Below, piece after piece: positions 1 through 11,942 of a DNA stretch of 64,000 nt. This DNA comes from Megalonaias nervosa. Lineage: Eukaryota; Mollusca; Bivalvia; Unionida; Unionidae. A program made the translations under genes and the position numbers. The notes below the pieces were generated by a model, which had not been told where the DNA came from, did no database searches, and saw nothing but the letters and a program-made list of their open reading frames with translations. Numbering within the stretch: the first letter of the stretch is position 1; every line of letters begins with the position of its first letter. The stretch lies in the NCBI GenBank assembly GCA_016617855.1, contig JAECUM010009300.1, positions 1 to 64,000 of the forward strand, given 5' to 3'.

Positions 1-1041
1 GATATGCCCACTTTGATAGGAATGTCACTGATAATCAGATATGCCCACTTTGATAGGAATGTCAATGATAATGAAATATGCCCACTTTAAAAGGAATGTC
101 ATTGATAATCAGATATGCCCACTTTGAAAGGAATGTCGTTGATAATCATATATGCCCACTTTAATATTAATCTCATTGATAATCAGATTAGCCCACTTTA
201 ATAGGAATGTCATTGATAATCTGATATGCCCACTTTAAAAGGAATATTGATAATCAGATATGCCCACTTTAATAGGAATGTCATTGATAATTAGATATGC
301 CCACTTTAATAGGAATGTCATTGGTAATCAAATATGCCCACTTTGAAAGGAATGTCATTGATAATCAGATATGCCCACTTTGATAGGAATGTCATTGATA
401 ATCAGATATGCCCACTTTAATAGGAATGTCATTGATGATCAGATATGCTTGCTTTAAAAGGAATGTTGTTGATAATCAGATATGCCCACTTTGATAGGAA
501 TGTCATTGATAATCAGATATGCCCACTTTAATAGGAATGTCATTGATGATCAGATATGCTTGCTTTAAAAGGAATGTTGTTGATAATCAGATATGCCCAC
601 TTTGATAGGAATGTCATTGATAATCAGATATGCCCACTTTAATAGGAATGTCATTGATGATCAGATATGCTTGCTTTAAAAGGAATGTTGTTGATAATCA
701 GATATGCCCACTTTGATAGGAATGTCATTGATAATCAGATATGCCCACTTTAATAGGAATGTCATTGATGATCAGATATGCTTGCTTTAAAAGGAATGTT
801 GTTGATAATCAGATATGCCCACTTTAGTAGAATGTCATTGATAATTAGACATGCCCACTTTAATAGGAATGTCATTGATAATAAGATATGCCCACTTTAA
901 TATTATTCTCATTAATAATCAGATATGCCCACTTTAATTGGAATGTCACTGATAATCAGATATGCCCACTTTGACAGGAATGTCATTGATAATCAGATAT
1001 GCCCACTTTGAAAGGAATGGCGTTGTTAATCATATATGCCC
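1..1041. repeat. 37-bp minisatellite with 111-bp higher-order repeat
   Basis: About 28 head-to-tail copies of a 37-bp unit beginning gatatgcccactttgatagg. Between about 442 and 820 the array has a higher-order structure: a variant unit starting gatatgcttgc recurs at 442, 553, 664 and 775, exactly 111 bp (three units) apart, with nearly identical three-unit blocks between. This implies recent block amplification. The array runs off the left edge. There are no direct-repeat/spacer contrasts, so it is not a CRISPR. Confidence 0.95.
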
Positions 1042-1059
1042 ACTCTGATGAGTCACTAA

Positions 1060-1894
1060 TGGTAGTTTTCCTGAGATGATGGCAATCCAAAGTTTATAGC
1101 ACAAAACACTGTAATGCTTGGAGCCTCTACTGTAATTTTCTAACACACTGTTCTTGTTATTTTTATTTTGTCACTAGTTTTGCTGTTGTTATCTTTGTTG
1201 GTACTTTTCTTGCATTTCTTGGTAGTTTTCTGCAGTAAGACAAAATATTTTCATTGATTTTACTATGATTACAAAGTGAAAATAAATTTGAAGACAGCCA
1301 GGTTACAATGACGATGGTAGTGACATTTCTTTTTTTTTCATCATCATGACCATTTTCATTACCATTTTTCCATTTTCTTTCTCATCTTCTTCATTTATTA
1401 TCATTATTTCTATTATCATTATTAGATATCGAGGTGGCTACATTGGAAGAGGTCCATGTTCAAGGTATGCTTTTTTGTAAATTGAATTGCTCTATGTTGT
1501 CATTAAATATAGGCTCGGAAAATTTTAATATTTGAACAAATACACCATTCTCTCATTCAGAATTGTTATTAATTAATTTTTCCTTTATTACCGATGCCTT
1601 GTAAATAAGTTGTAAATCTTTCTGTTATGCCACAGATATTCAGCTATCAGATCAAATAAAATCCTTAAATCCAGCCACCTACAGAAGAAATATGCTGCAG
1701 AATGCAATGTAATATGACATTACTTTCTATGTTGTTGCTTGCAAACGTTATCCTCAATATTCATGAAATTAGGAATCTCATTACTGCACGTCAGGCCAAT
1801 TATGTAGGTCATATGGGTCTAATTTGGTATAGATATGCCAACCTTTAACTTACTGGAAGACCCATTTTACCTATAAATCTAAACTAATTAATGC
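1060..1894 (+). repeat. Segment duplicated at 63.0-63.8 kb (intron-like)
   Basis: This stretch is co-linear with 63030-63800 and in part with 60340-60480: a similar run of T-rich sequence, a TTATTATTAG acceptor-like site, a 39-nt block ending TTCAAG/TTCGAG before GTA, and then matching downstream sequence to about 1890. Seen directly as diverged similarity. It may be homologous intron sequence from two tandem channel genes, or simply a dispersed repeat. Three copies within one window leave both open. Confidence 0.6.
1426..1464 (+). CDS. Possible 39-nt N-terminal micro-exon of the mucolipin gene
   Basis: A 39-nt block lies between an AG acceptor (after tcattattag) and a GTATGC donor. Read with one base carried over from an upstream exon, it encodes an acidic stretch and leaves one base. 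That base fits an acceptor at 4806-4807 opening the first firm mucolipin exon. The equivalent block at 63271-63309 is also 39 nt with the same kind of borders, and 60332-60370 is a degraded third copy. Conserved length and borders support an exon, but it is too short to recognise by sequence. RNA evidence would decide. The true start codon would lie upstream of this window. Confidence 0.35.
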
Positions 1895-4633
1895 TGTTAT
1901 GTATATTTGATTTAATTATTTGTTTGTTAGTTTAAAAGTTTTTTTTTTTTATTTCATTACATGCTACTGTAATGTAACATTGTATGCTGGACTTGACCTT
2001 GTCCAAAATTGAGTTCATTTCTGCTTGACCTGATTGACTCTTTTAAAAAAAATTTTATTTCATTTTATGTAAACAACTAATAATAGCTTCATTATTCTCT
2101 ATGTGTATGAACTTAATATCAGGATTTTTATTGAGGTAATAAAGGAGGAGTAAATATGTTGATTTGAGTCAGGGTGTTGGAATTTCCTAAGTGAATTTTA
2201 CGGGTTATTGTGTTGTAAATAAACAAGGCTCATTAGATCAGTCTAGAATGTTATTTTCCATTAGGTAATGTTTTGTTGTTTTTCTTTTAGAAAATGCTAA
2301 TTGCGACCTGAGGTCAAGTAGAGAACTACATAATCTTGTGATTGTGAGGATTTGGTCATTCATACTTGTGGGGGATTGTTATGGTTGGAGTGGGGTGCTC
2401 CCAATGTTTTATTTAAAATATTATAGAAGTCCCACCCAGGCTCTATTTTGTTGGAAGTTAAATTTAGTGAAAGATAGATGTAAAGCTTCGAGCCCCCAGT
2501 CAGCAATGCCGGCGGTTAGATGGTTAAATACATAAAAGGTTGAAATTCAGTGAATAACAGTTTAATAAGAATTCAATAATCAAATGACTCAAATTTCCAA
2601 TTACACTCCTTCTGTTCGACCCTTTAATAAGACTATTGCATCACTTGGTCAGCAGTATGAGATTGATTTCCACCTGTCCTTGTATTTCTACTCATCTGGT
2701 GTATCCTTTCTCTCTCCTATTTCTCCCACTTTCTTCTCCCTATCCTCCTTGACTTTTCTCCAAATTCCTTCTCCTCCTCCTCCGCTTTCTCTAGATGACT
2801 CCTCCTCCTCTACTTCTCTACCATGACTACTCTTCTGTCAACTTCGACTGTCTCGGCTACAGTCTCAATTCTGTCTCCAACTCTTGAGATTTGGGACACA
2901 ATGGAACCCGAAGTTCTGTGTCCCCAAAAGAGCTTCCTGTGAAAACACAAGGACAGTACAACGTTCTTCCTTAGCCCTTTCACCTCACACTACACACAGC
3001 CTATTATCAGATAACGGCTATTAAATTTCTTCGGTCACGCATTCGTTCACATTCAGATACCCATACGTTCTTGCACGGTAAAACAAATGTCATGATACAG
3101 CATGGTATCAATTACTTCTTATACATATATCAATAAATTCTGTAACATCAATACATATTCCTAATTCCATTATACTACACAATATCACAATAATTAGATC
3201 CATTTCTTTACCTTACAACTCATACAAAGTACACAAATATTCAAATATCCATTCTCTGATACACGCATATGTTCATAGTAACTAATCTTACATTCTTCAG
3301 CCATTCCAAATTCACAATTCAAGCATGTGTAACATAACGCATTAATAAATGCACTAGTTTACTACATAGTGACCTAATAGCGAATTACAAAATCAATTCT
3401 GACCACAAGCTTACAATCTACATAATTCTGCCTCGCATCTAATAATTTTCTATGTAAGCTCAAGCCCATTTCTCAAATACTCATGTAAATGAAACACTAC
3501 AAAGGTAATTCTACATACTGAACGATCCTAGTAATTAAGTATACATACTACAAATAATTACAATTATGATGCCGTAATATTCTGCAAAAATCGAGCAAAT
3601 AACTTACTGACCTTTTCGAATTTTGTCTTTCCTCAGAATCTGTCTCTAAGTTTTGCTGCCAAATTACGAGTGGCTTTGTTCCTGGAGTAACAATATTGAT
3701 ATGCAATCCCTCTAGGTGAATACTACATTTTCTCACATGAGTTTGAAGTAACATTTGGATTGGAATTGTAATCACACCCTCTATCTCATTTCCTATTGGA
3801 TATTACTGTGAACTGATCCAATCAAACTTAGCGGACAATGTCCCTCTCGCTGTCTGTCAATGTGGGGACGGATGAAAAAATGTCCCACTCACCCCGTGGG
3901 CTTCCATTTGATTTTTTGACTAAGCTTTAATACATAGGTGTGATAACTACAAGCCTTTGTTTGGATTGTGCAATCTATTGCCTTTGCTGATTCAAGTTCC
4001 AGTCTCCGGCTGGTCATGTAACCTTGCGTAAGAGATTAACACTAGCCCGCGGCAATCTTTAGACATCAAACACATGGGCGCGGTAATATTCCCAAGACAG
4101 ATAGATTATAGCTTATACATGACTTTATAGCTGGGGCTTAGCAAACATGACAATGCTTTTACATCTAGCACCTTCAAGTTTTATTATGTTGTGACCAGAT
4201 TGGGCTGAATTTTATTTTCTTCAAATTGTTGAATTTAAGTGATTATTTTCTCTGGAAATACAAAAGTGCTCTCATAAAATTCTTGGATAGAGACATTTAC
4301 TGGAATTTATGCTGAGTTCAAACCTGGAATTACGTTACTATGATTCAACAAAAGACTGTTGAGACATCAGCACTCCATAAGCTATATCAGACGTGTCATC
4401 CATCGCCTTCAGTTTTGGATCTCTTCAGGACTTGTACTGAGTTTTGTTCAGGACTTTATATTATTAGGACTTGTGTCTGTAATTCTTGGATTATTTTGGG
4501 ATTTAATTGCAATACTGTAAGTTCTTTTTCTCATTTTCACTTTGTATTCTAGGAAAATAAATTATTTTTTAAATTTTACAAAGCTTGTTGTGTTTCAATC
4601 TTTTCTGTTATTTAAGAGATTAGACTTGTAACA
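1895..4633 (+). mobile_element. LTR-like repeat (copy 1), split by an internal insert
   Basis: The ends match the 893-bp solo LTR at 9915-10807: it starts TGTTATGTAT and ends CTTGTAACA. It is flanked by ATGC (1891-1894) and GTGC (4634-4637), a 4-bp target duplication with one mismatch. The first about 200 bp and last about 430-650 bp align to the other copies. The middle (about 2330-3950) is extra sequence. It includes a C/T-rich stretch (2700-2830) and GC-richer parts, and I see no recognisable gene in it. The short ORFs at 2338, 2584 and 3548 have no family resemblance. Confidence 0.65.
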
Positions 4634-4807
4634 GTGCTTATCAAAGATCAGCTTTCAAACTATGTGCTAATGGTTGCATGGGTACCGTCTGACACCCATG
4701 TTAGCTATCACATTATAGCTTTTGCAAAATTAGATTTTCAATGCTGTATAATTTTTCTGTGCATTTGCAAATAATTTTTACTGCGTTTATTATATACTTG
4801 AACTTAG

Positions 4808-4980
4808 TGAAAGGGCAGAAAATAAATGACAAAGACAAAAAGGGGAGGAACCTGCGAAGATGTCTTCGTCTGTACCTCTATGCAGCTGCCAAATGGAGAG
4901 ACTGTAACTGCTATTTCAACCTGATTTTTTTTATTGTGGCAGTGATGCAGATTATTAAAACTGCTTTCTTAACAAAACAG
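4808..4980 (+). CDS. MCOLN: Mucolipin exon: cytosolic basic segment and TM1
   Basis: Encodes a lysine/arginine-rich stretch, then a hydrophobic TM1 (LIFFIVAVMQIIKTAFL). Basic residues just before TM1 form the PI(3,5)P2-binding region in known mucolipins. The donor is CAG|GTAGGT, phase 0. The 5' border is uncertain: an acceptor at 4806-4807 (phase 1, matching the micro-exon at 1426) or at 4817-4818 (phase 0). The reading frame stays open further upstream to 4741 but loses its family character there. Confidence 0.8.
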
Positions 4981-7900
4981 GTAGGTAAATATAAGCAAAA
5001 ATTCAATACTACATCTGTATCAGTATTTCACACAGTTTTTCCACACGAGGAAAAAGAATCTGAATAGAATAATACAGGGATGAAAGCAGGAAGGTAAAAA
5101 GTGATTGGAAGGTTGATGAGTGAACAGATGGTTAGAAAGAAAGAATAATTGAAAGTCTTGTTTACGGATTAAACATTCTAGAGAACACACCCCAAGATAG
5201 AGTCATTTTATTGTGTTCAGGGAAAATGGAGAGCATGTGATGTTTGGATTAATTAGCCACTTGAAGATTATAAAACGTTCATGGAAGGATATATCTCTAA
5301 TGCAACTGATCTTTGGTGTTAATTCGTCATTGAGATGGATTAAACTTAGAGCATTGTGTTCACTGATTTATTTCTGATTAAGACATTGTTTTTGATATGT
5401 GTTCAATAAACAAGGAAAAACCCATAACCTTTTGTTGCATACAGATGAATATAAAGTTTGGATAATGGCTTTCATAGTATCTTTTCACTTTCTTAGTGCA
5501 GCTCAATTTCTTAATGTACACAGATATAACAATTAGCATGTACATTATGCCTGAACTGGAAGCGTGAGAGATCTTTTTTCATACCTCTTAGCTTGCTTCT
5601 CCTTAGAAGGGATATGTACAGTATTCCTTGTCAGTATGAAATAAATAGATGATTTTTAATTTTTCGTAGATGCTGGAATTTGGTGATCAAAGAGCTCACT
5701 TCCAAGGCCTAGTTGATTGCGGTAAGACAACTTTAAGCCATCTTCTGCTGTCCAGTTGGGAATCTGTTATGGAAGTGCCGCCATATCCTCCCACCAGTGG
5801 AAAATATGCTGTTTATACAATTAATGACCTTACGAAACATATCAACTTTGCTGTAGAAAAGGTGGGGATCTACGGTCATGACCGTTTATTTAGATAACAT
5901 CCTTGTAGATCATATCTCTTCTGTGACCATTTTTATATAACATTTGGTCATTGATATTTTATTATACTCCTGTGGTGTAGATTGATTGCTGTCCCTTATA
6001 GAGTCGAGTATTCAGAAAATTTTTCTGTCCAGACCTGTATGATTCCACTCAATTTTCAATTTATTTATGCTACTTTATAATTTTCAGAATGTTTTTAAAA
6101 GATTTATAAAGTTTTTGATGTATTTTTCAAGAGCTTGCTAACAGACAATTTTGAGGAATTGCAACACAGGTGTTAAAAGTTGTAAAATGCAGATCTTTGA
6201 GTTTGTACTTACATGTATATTTGAACTCAAGTAAGCTTAAACATTTCTAGATATGCCATATTTATTTACACATTCTTTGGGATAGCAAAGGCACTGTAAA
6301 TCGCTATATCAGGAACAGTGTAATGTCAGTATTATTTTACCTTTTACTATGGCATAGCTAGTACTTTTTTGGGAGGAAAATACTCAGCCAAATGACATAA
6401 AATTCCATCCTTCCATAAGTGCGAACCAGAATCTTCCAGAACACTATATCAGCCCTGTGTGAGAGCCCCATACATTGGGTATGCATGAATAACCCTCTCA
6501 TATATTATTCAGTGGCCATGTTGTAAAGTTCAACATTGTTTACATAAAGAGCATTAGCTACCTTTTATGTGTATCAATGAGCAGATTATTTTGTCTTCAA
6601 GGTGTGGGCAAGTGTGGCCTCAAGAAATCTCCTTGAGACATGTAACCCCACTTATTTATTCTGTATGCATTCTAAGAGGTCAGAAGGCTGATGTATCATT
6701 ATCTCCATTCTGTGAGGGTAGAGAGTGAGTCATGCCCCTCCAAGAGTGAGGAAAAGCACTCTCACTTTACCATTAGGATAAGTCGTGCCCTCCCCCATGT
6801 CCAAACAAGCAGAAAGAGATTCATGTCCTGCCCCACAAGCAAGGGGGGAGCAGCACCCTCTACTGACCTACATCTTGATAATGGCTGATTGTGTGCCAAG
6901 TCCCTGTAAGGTGGGTGTAGTACCCGTTGAGCCTTAAAATACCGTTGTTGGTTGATGCAGTCTAGTCCCCTGAAGAAGGGAGTGCTTAGGTCCAAGTCTG
7001 TCAGATCTGAAGATGGCTTATCCTACAGATTGGAGTCACCTGCAGTCCTTTTCTGGTGTACCTGTCACCGGGTACTGAGTGCCAGTCACTGATCAGTGAG
7101 CTTGGGTCTTTGGTGCCCATATGGTATGGAGATGGGTATCAGACAGACTCCCCTCTCTTTCCAAACTACTTTTTCATTGTACAGGGAATTGGCTTACAGA
7201 TGGTGGATGGAGAATTGCCTTAAATCACCAAGAAAGATCACTGCTTGAAACAGTTTGTTTTCTTCTTGGGAGGATTTTCCAGATTAAGTTTCTTCTCCCA
7301 CCAAGTCTTCCTCTAAGTAGAAAGACAGTGGGTTCCTAATCCTGCCTCCCACGAGAGAGTGCAGGATGAAGATGTCCATTCTGTTCTATTGAAGTCAATG
7401 AGTTTGACTCGAGCAGGGCAATGTGGTATCATCTACATTTGGATAACCTTTCCCATCTTAACCTTTAGTTGAGGAGGCAGATGAGAAAGAATCCTGATCA
7501 TTTGATAAAGCTGTGAATGAGGCTTACCACCTCTTGCCTAATGATCTGTGTGCAAACCTTCAGTTTCTTGTGACTATAAGTTACTTTCTAGTTTAGAGAA
7601 ACTTTCTCAGTCAAACTCTTGAATTATCTGTTGCTCCTTCCTCACTCCAAGTAGTTTTCTTCAAGAGTTAGCAAGAGCCAAGCCTTTCCAAGACACCATA
7701 GTGAGTGGTCGGTCCCTACCTCAGTGTTAAAACTCATGATAACTAGCTTCAAGGCTTATACAGTGGTCCCCCCTCTTAATACTGCCACCCCTTCTGCACC
7801 AGGAAAGTGGCCTTATAAGACGGGTGGCCTTTCCAGAGGGGGATTATATTTGTGAGATGTGTATGTATATATATAGTAGGAAAGCTATATATAACTTAAA

Positions 7901-10900
7901 GCAGTTAATATCTTCATTTAAAAGTAGCATTAATTATTAAAATGTTCTTCTTGTCTTAAAAACAGAGTTATTTCAAGTAACATAATAGTTCTTATTCTTA
8001 GGCGTGAAATGTGAGTGGGATGTTGTTGGCATGCGCATTACAAAACCATTGAAAAATGTTATTTAAATCTTGGTACATATGTTGTTATGTATTTACAATT
8101 ATTTGCTTTCCATTTACTCCATTTTCCCACTGCTAAAGAATATTCTCCTTATCTTTTACGGCCTTGTTTATTTGAGTCTTCCAAACGTAAACTCTTTTGG
8201 CAAGTGAACTCTCCCCATTGTCATCAAGTCAAATAACTTTTACTTTTTCTTCTAAAGTATTATTTCTTCATTTACGTGATGACCTGTTAAAGTTTTGTAA
8301 TTATTTATTCCTGTGTTGCTAATTGTACAGTACTGCAATTTAATTTTGCAGACGAAACTTTTGTACACGAAAACCTATAAAGGAAGTGATACATGTACTG
8401 TCACGTGATTTTTCGGCCTTTGTCTGGTACCCTGTTTTGTTCACAGTTGATTGCTGCAGAGTTTGTTTTTAGCCTATCTGACCATGTTATGATCTTGACA
8501 ATTGCATCAGTTGTAATTGTCAAGTTTAAATTTTAAAAAATCTGCTGTATGAAGCCCAAAGCTCTATCAAAACATGGCTGACTCCATTTCTATCTATGTT
8601 ATGGTCTTGACAATTATGTCCGGTCGTAATCGTCAATTAAAAAAAAAATCCGCTTTGTGAAGCCCAGAGCTCTATCAAAACATTGCTGACCACATTTCCG
8701 GCAAACATTGACATTAATGATATAATAACCTTAGTGGTGCATGTACTTTAGTCAACACTTCTTTCAGTAATGAAAACCTACATCCAGAAACTGACATCGG
8801 GAAAGATAATCAGGTTACTTACCTTACAGCAATTAAATATTGGTTCTGGACATATATTAATAATAAAATGTGGCCCCTTGTGAGGAGTAAATTTTACATT
8901 TGTGCACTAATATGTTGGTCGCTGGTTGTGTTAGAGGGGTGGCCTTTCTTGAGGGGTACTTTTGAACACAGACTCGTTGGTGCCAAGGGATTCCAGCCAT
9001 AAAGAGTGGGTGGCTGCTGGTCAAGGGGGCCATTCCTGAGGGGGACAACTGTATTCCTTCATGGCCTACTAAAATACCCACTTTAGATGCTGAAGTGGGT
9101 ATTTCTACAAGGACCTGGGCTTGCCTTCCAGTGAAAACAATGAAATTATTGGAACAAAAGGCTAGGTAATTAGTGACCATAACTTCCCATGCTGACCTCT
9201 TCAGTAGCCTCATTCAGACTATTGAAGGAGGAATCTCTGTCACCAATAGGTCTCCATTTTTGCATTGGAAGCAATGGCAAAAACTTACAGGAATGCGTTG
9301 TTGTTGTCCATGACCTTGTCAGCAGAGCTTCTCCTCCCCCACAGGGATGTGGTGCTGGAAGAACTTTCTGAGGTATGCTCCCCCCAGAGGCTGGAGGTTG
9401 AGACTTTCTTTTAGAGGGCTTTTCCCCTTTATGGCTACATCTGGATTTGAGAGACCATGAACACCAGTCCCTTGCATTCATTCCTGACGCTTTGAAAAGA
9501 AAAGCCAAAAAAAGGGACCCACTGGCAAAATTCTTTGAAGCTGTGCAGCCTCTGTCAAAGCAACAACCCCATTTCAGAATTCCCTCTTGGCAAACAGGTT
9601 TAAGAAGTGTGCACTGTAAAGGCCGAGGGAAGATATTTGCAGGGCCCTTGTCCTTATCTGGGGATGACCAAGGTAGACTTTTGTTTCCAGTTATGGGTCT
9701 CATTTTCACTTTGCAGCCTCTCAAGGGAGAAGGAAAGGTAAGAAAAGACTTTCTAGGTAGATTATCATTGTTTTAGTTATTAAGAGAGCTTGCCAATCCT
9801 TTGCTGATAGGAAACCATCCTTTATGAAAATTAAAGCTCAGGAGATTTGTCATTGCTGCCTCATGGATCTCATTCATTCTTCTGGAGGATGTGATCGAAG
9901 CCATGTTTTGGCACTGTTATGTAGATGTAATTTAATTATTTGTTTGTTATTTTTAAATTTTTTTTATATTGTATTTTATTCCATTAGATGTTATTGTAAT
10001 GATAATTTTGTCTACTGGATTTGATTTTTTTGAGAAATTCAGTTCAGTTCTGTTTGACCTGATAAACAGCCAGTAGTTGAAACATTGTATCTTTTGCTGA
10101 CCTAGATTCAGAACCAGTGTCAGGTTCTGAAGTAAATAACTTTTTTTAAATTATTCATTTCTAGAGTAAAAATCATTGATTTTAGCCAAGGCTATACTGT
10201 AGTACGTGACTTAGACATGTGAGAAAGTTTCCACGATCTTCTAGAAGGTGGTCACGTGACCCCATCCAGGAATCTGTTTTGCATTTTAATTTACTGTATA
10301 GTCGTTTTCTTGAGAAGAAATAGCCAGTTGTGCTTTTAACCTTTGAAGCTCAAAGGTGTTTTGCTGTGACCAGTTTGAGTTGACTTTTTTTATTTTTCGG
10401 AACTTCATTTCTCTGGAAAACATACATCTAAGTGCTCCTCATCAGAATTCTTGGACAAAGACATTTATTGAAATTATTCAGAATTCAAAAACTGAAATAT
10501 TATTCTTTGTGATTCAACAAGGAACTGTTGACACAACAACACTTTGAACGTTATTGAAGACGTCATCGCCTTCCATCTTGGAATTTCATCAGGATTCGAA
10601 CTGTGATTCATTTAGGACTTTTTATTGATAGGACTTATATTTATTAATTCTTGGAATAATTTTTGGATTTGATTCATAAACCGTAAGTCCTTTATCTTAT
10701 TTTTACCTGGTTTTTTTCCTAGGGAAATAAGTTATTTGTTAAATTTTACAAAGCTTGTTGGTCTCACTCTTTTGTTGTTACTTTTGTTTGAGCCTAGACA
10801 CATAACAGCACTCACACAATACAGTTAAAACCTGTTATAATGCCATGCTTGTGGTCCAAGGAATAACATTGCGATATAAGCGGGATTGCGTTACTGTTGT

Positions 10901-11901
10901 CTGTTCAGTTGTCTGAACTTAATAGTTTTTCTTTATTTTCGTTAACAAATATAACACTGCAATATGTTTTAGAAAATTTTGGAAGTTAAGGAAACATTAA
11001 ATGCAGTGCTGGGATTAAATATCTGCTAGGGATATGAATAATCGGCTTCTTCGAGAGCATTATTTAGAATGTTAAAAAAAGAGACCTTAAATTAAAAAAC
11101 AGGAGTCATGCTGCCATTGCATTATAAGCGGAATCGCATTATAACGAATCGCATTATAACGTGTTTTACCTGTACTTTCTACTCGTTTTACTTTCACTCA
11201 TTAACCCATTAAAGAGAAGGCATTTTCTCACTGGGCCCATTGTCATTGCTCAAAAGTGGTCCACATGGATTCCATCCTGCAACAGTCTCCTGCTCTCCAG
11301 TGAGGGTGAGTATTTGTTTTTGTTTTCTATTTATCATTGTTGGGATCATCAGACCTCCTGCCAAACTGACAAATAAGCTATGCAATAGGAACAGGTAAGA
11401 TATTACTGAGTTAAAATGTAGTGATTTGGTTGTGGGGATAAAACTAATTTAAATGATAGAATACTTATCTGTTGTTATCGCCAGATGCCCTCTTGACTCC
11501 CTGCCCTGATGTCCCACTTTAGGATGCTCCCTCAAATATGAGGTCCTTCACATATGCCCAATGTATGAAGCTCTCATACAGGGCTGATTTATTGTTCTAG
11601 AAGATTCTGGTTCACATTAATGGGAGGATGGAATTACCGTCATTTGGTCGGGTACTTTACTCCGGAAAAGTACTAGCTTTGCAATAGCAACATTTAAGTA
11701 TTACATGCTTAAATTTACCCACCAAACAACTAAATTTAAACTCTCAACAGCATGAGAATTACACTGTTTATGATTACTTTGTAATGTTTGGCATGCTATT
11801 ATTTCTTTGTCCAAGTTTCATTCTATAGTAAAATCAGAACACAATGTATTGCCATTTTTTGTTCAGGTTGCACATGGTATTTCTGAATGTGCAGGCAAAG
11901 T

Positions 11902-11942
<41 letters not shown>

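Noticed and set aside
1..1041. CRISPR-like regular repeat array
   Set aside because: Units are adjacent with no unique spacers, and the host is a eukaryote.
9170..9724. 184-codon minus-strand ORF as a gene
   Set aside because: Overlaps an equally open plus strand, has no family resemblance, and lies in a mobile-element remnant of higher GC.
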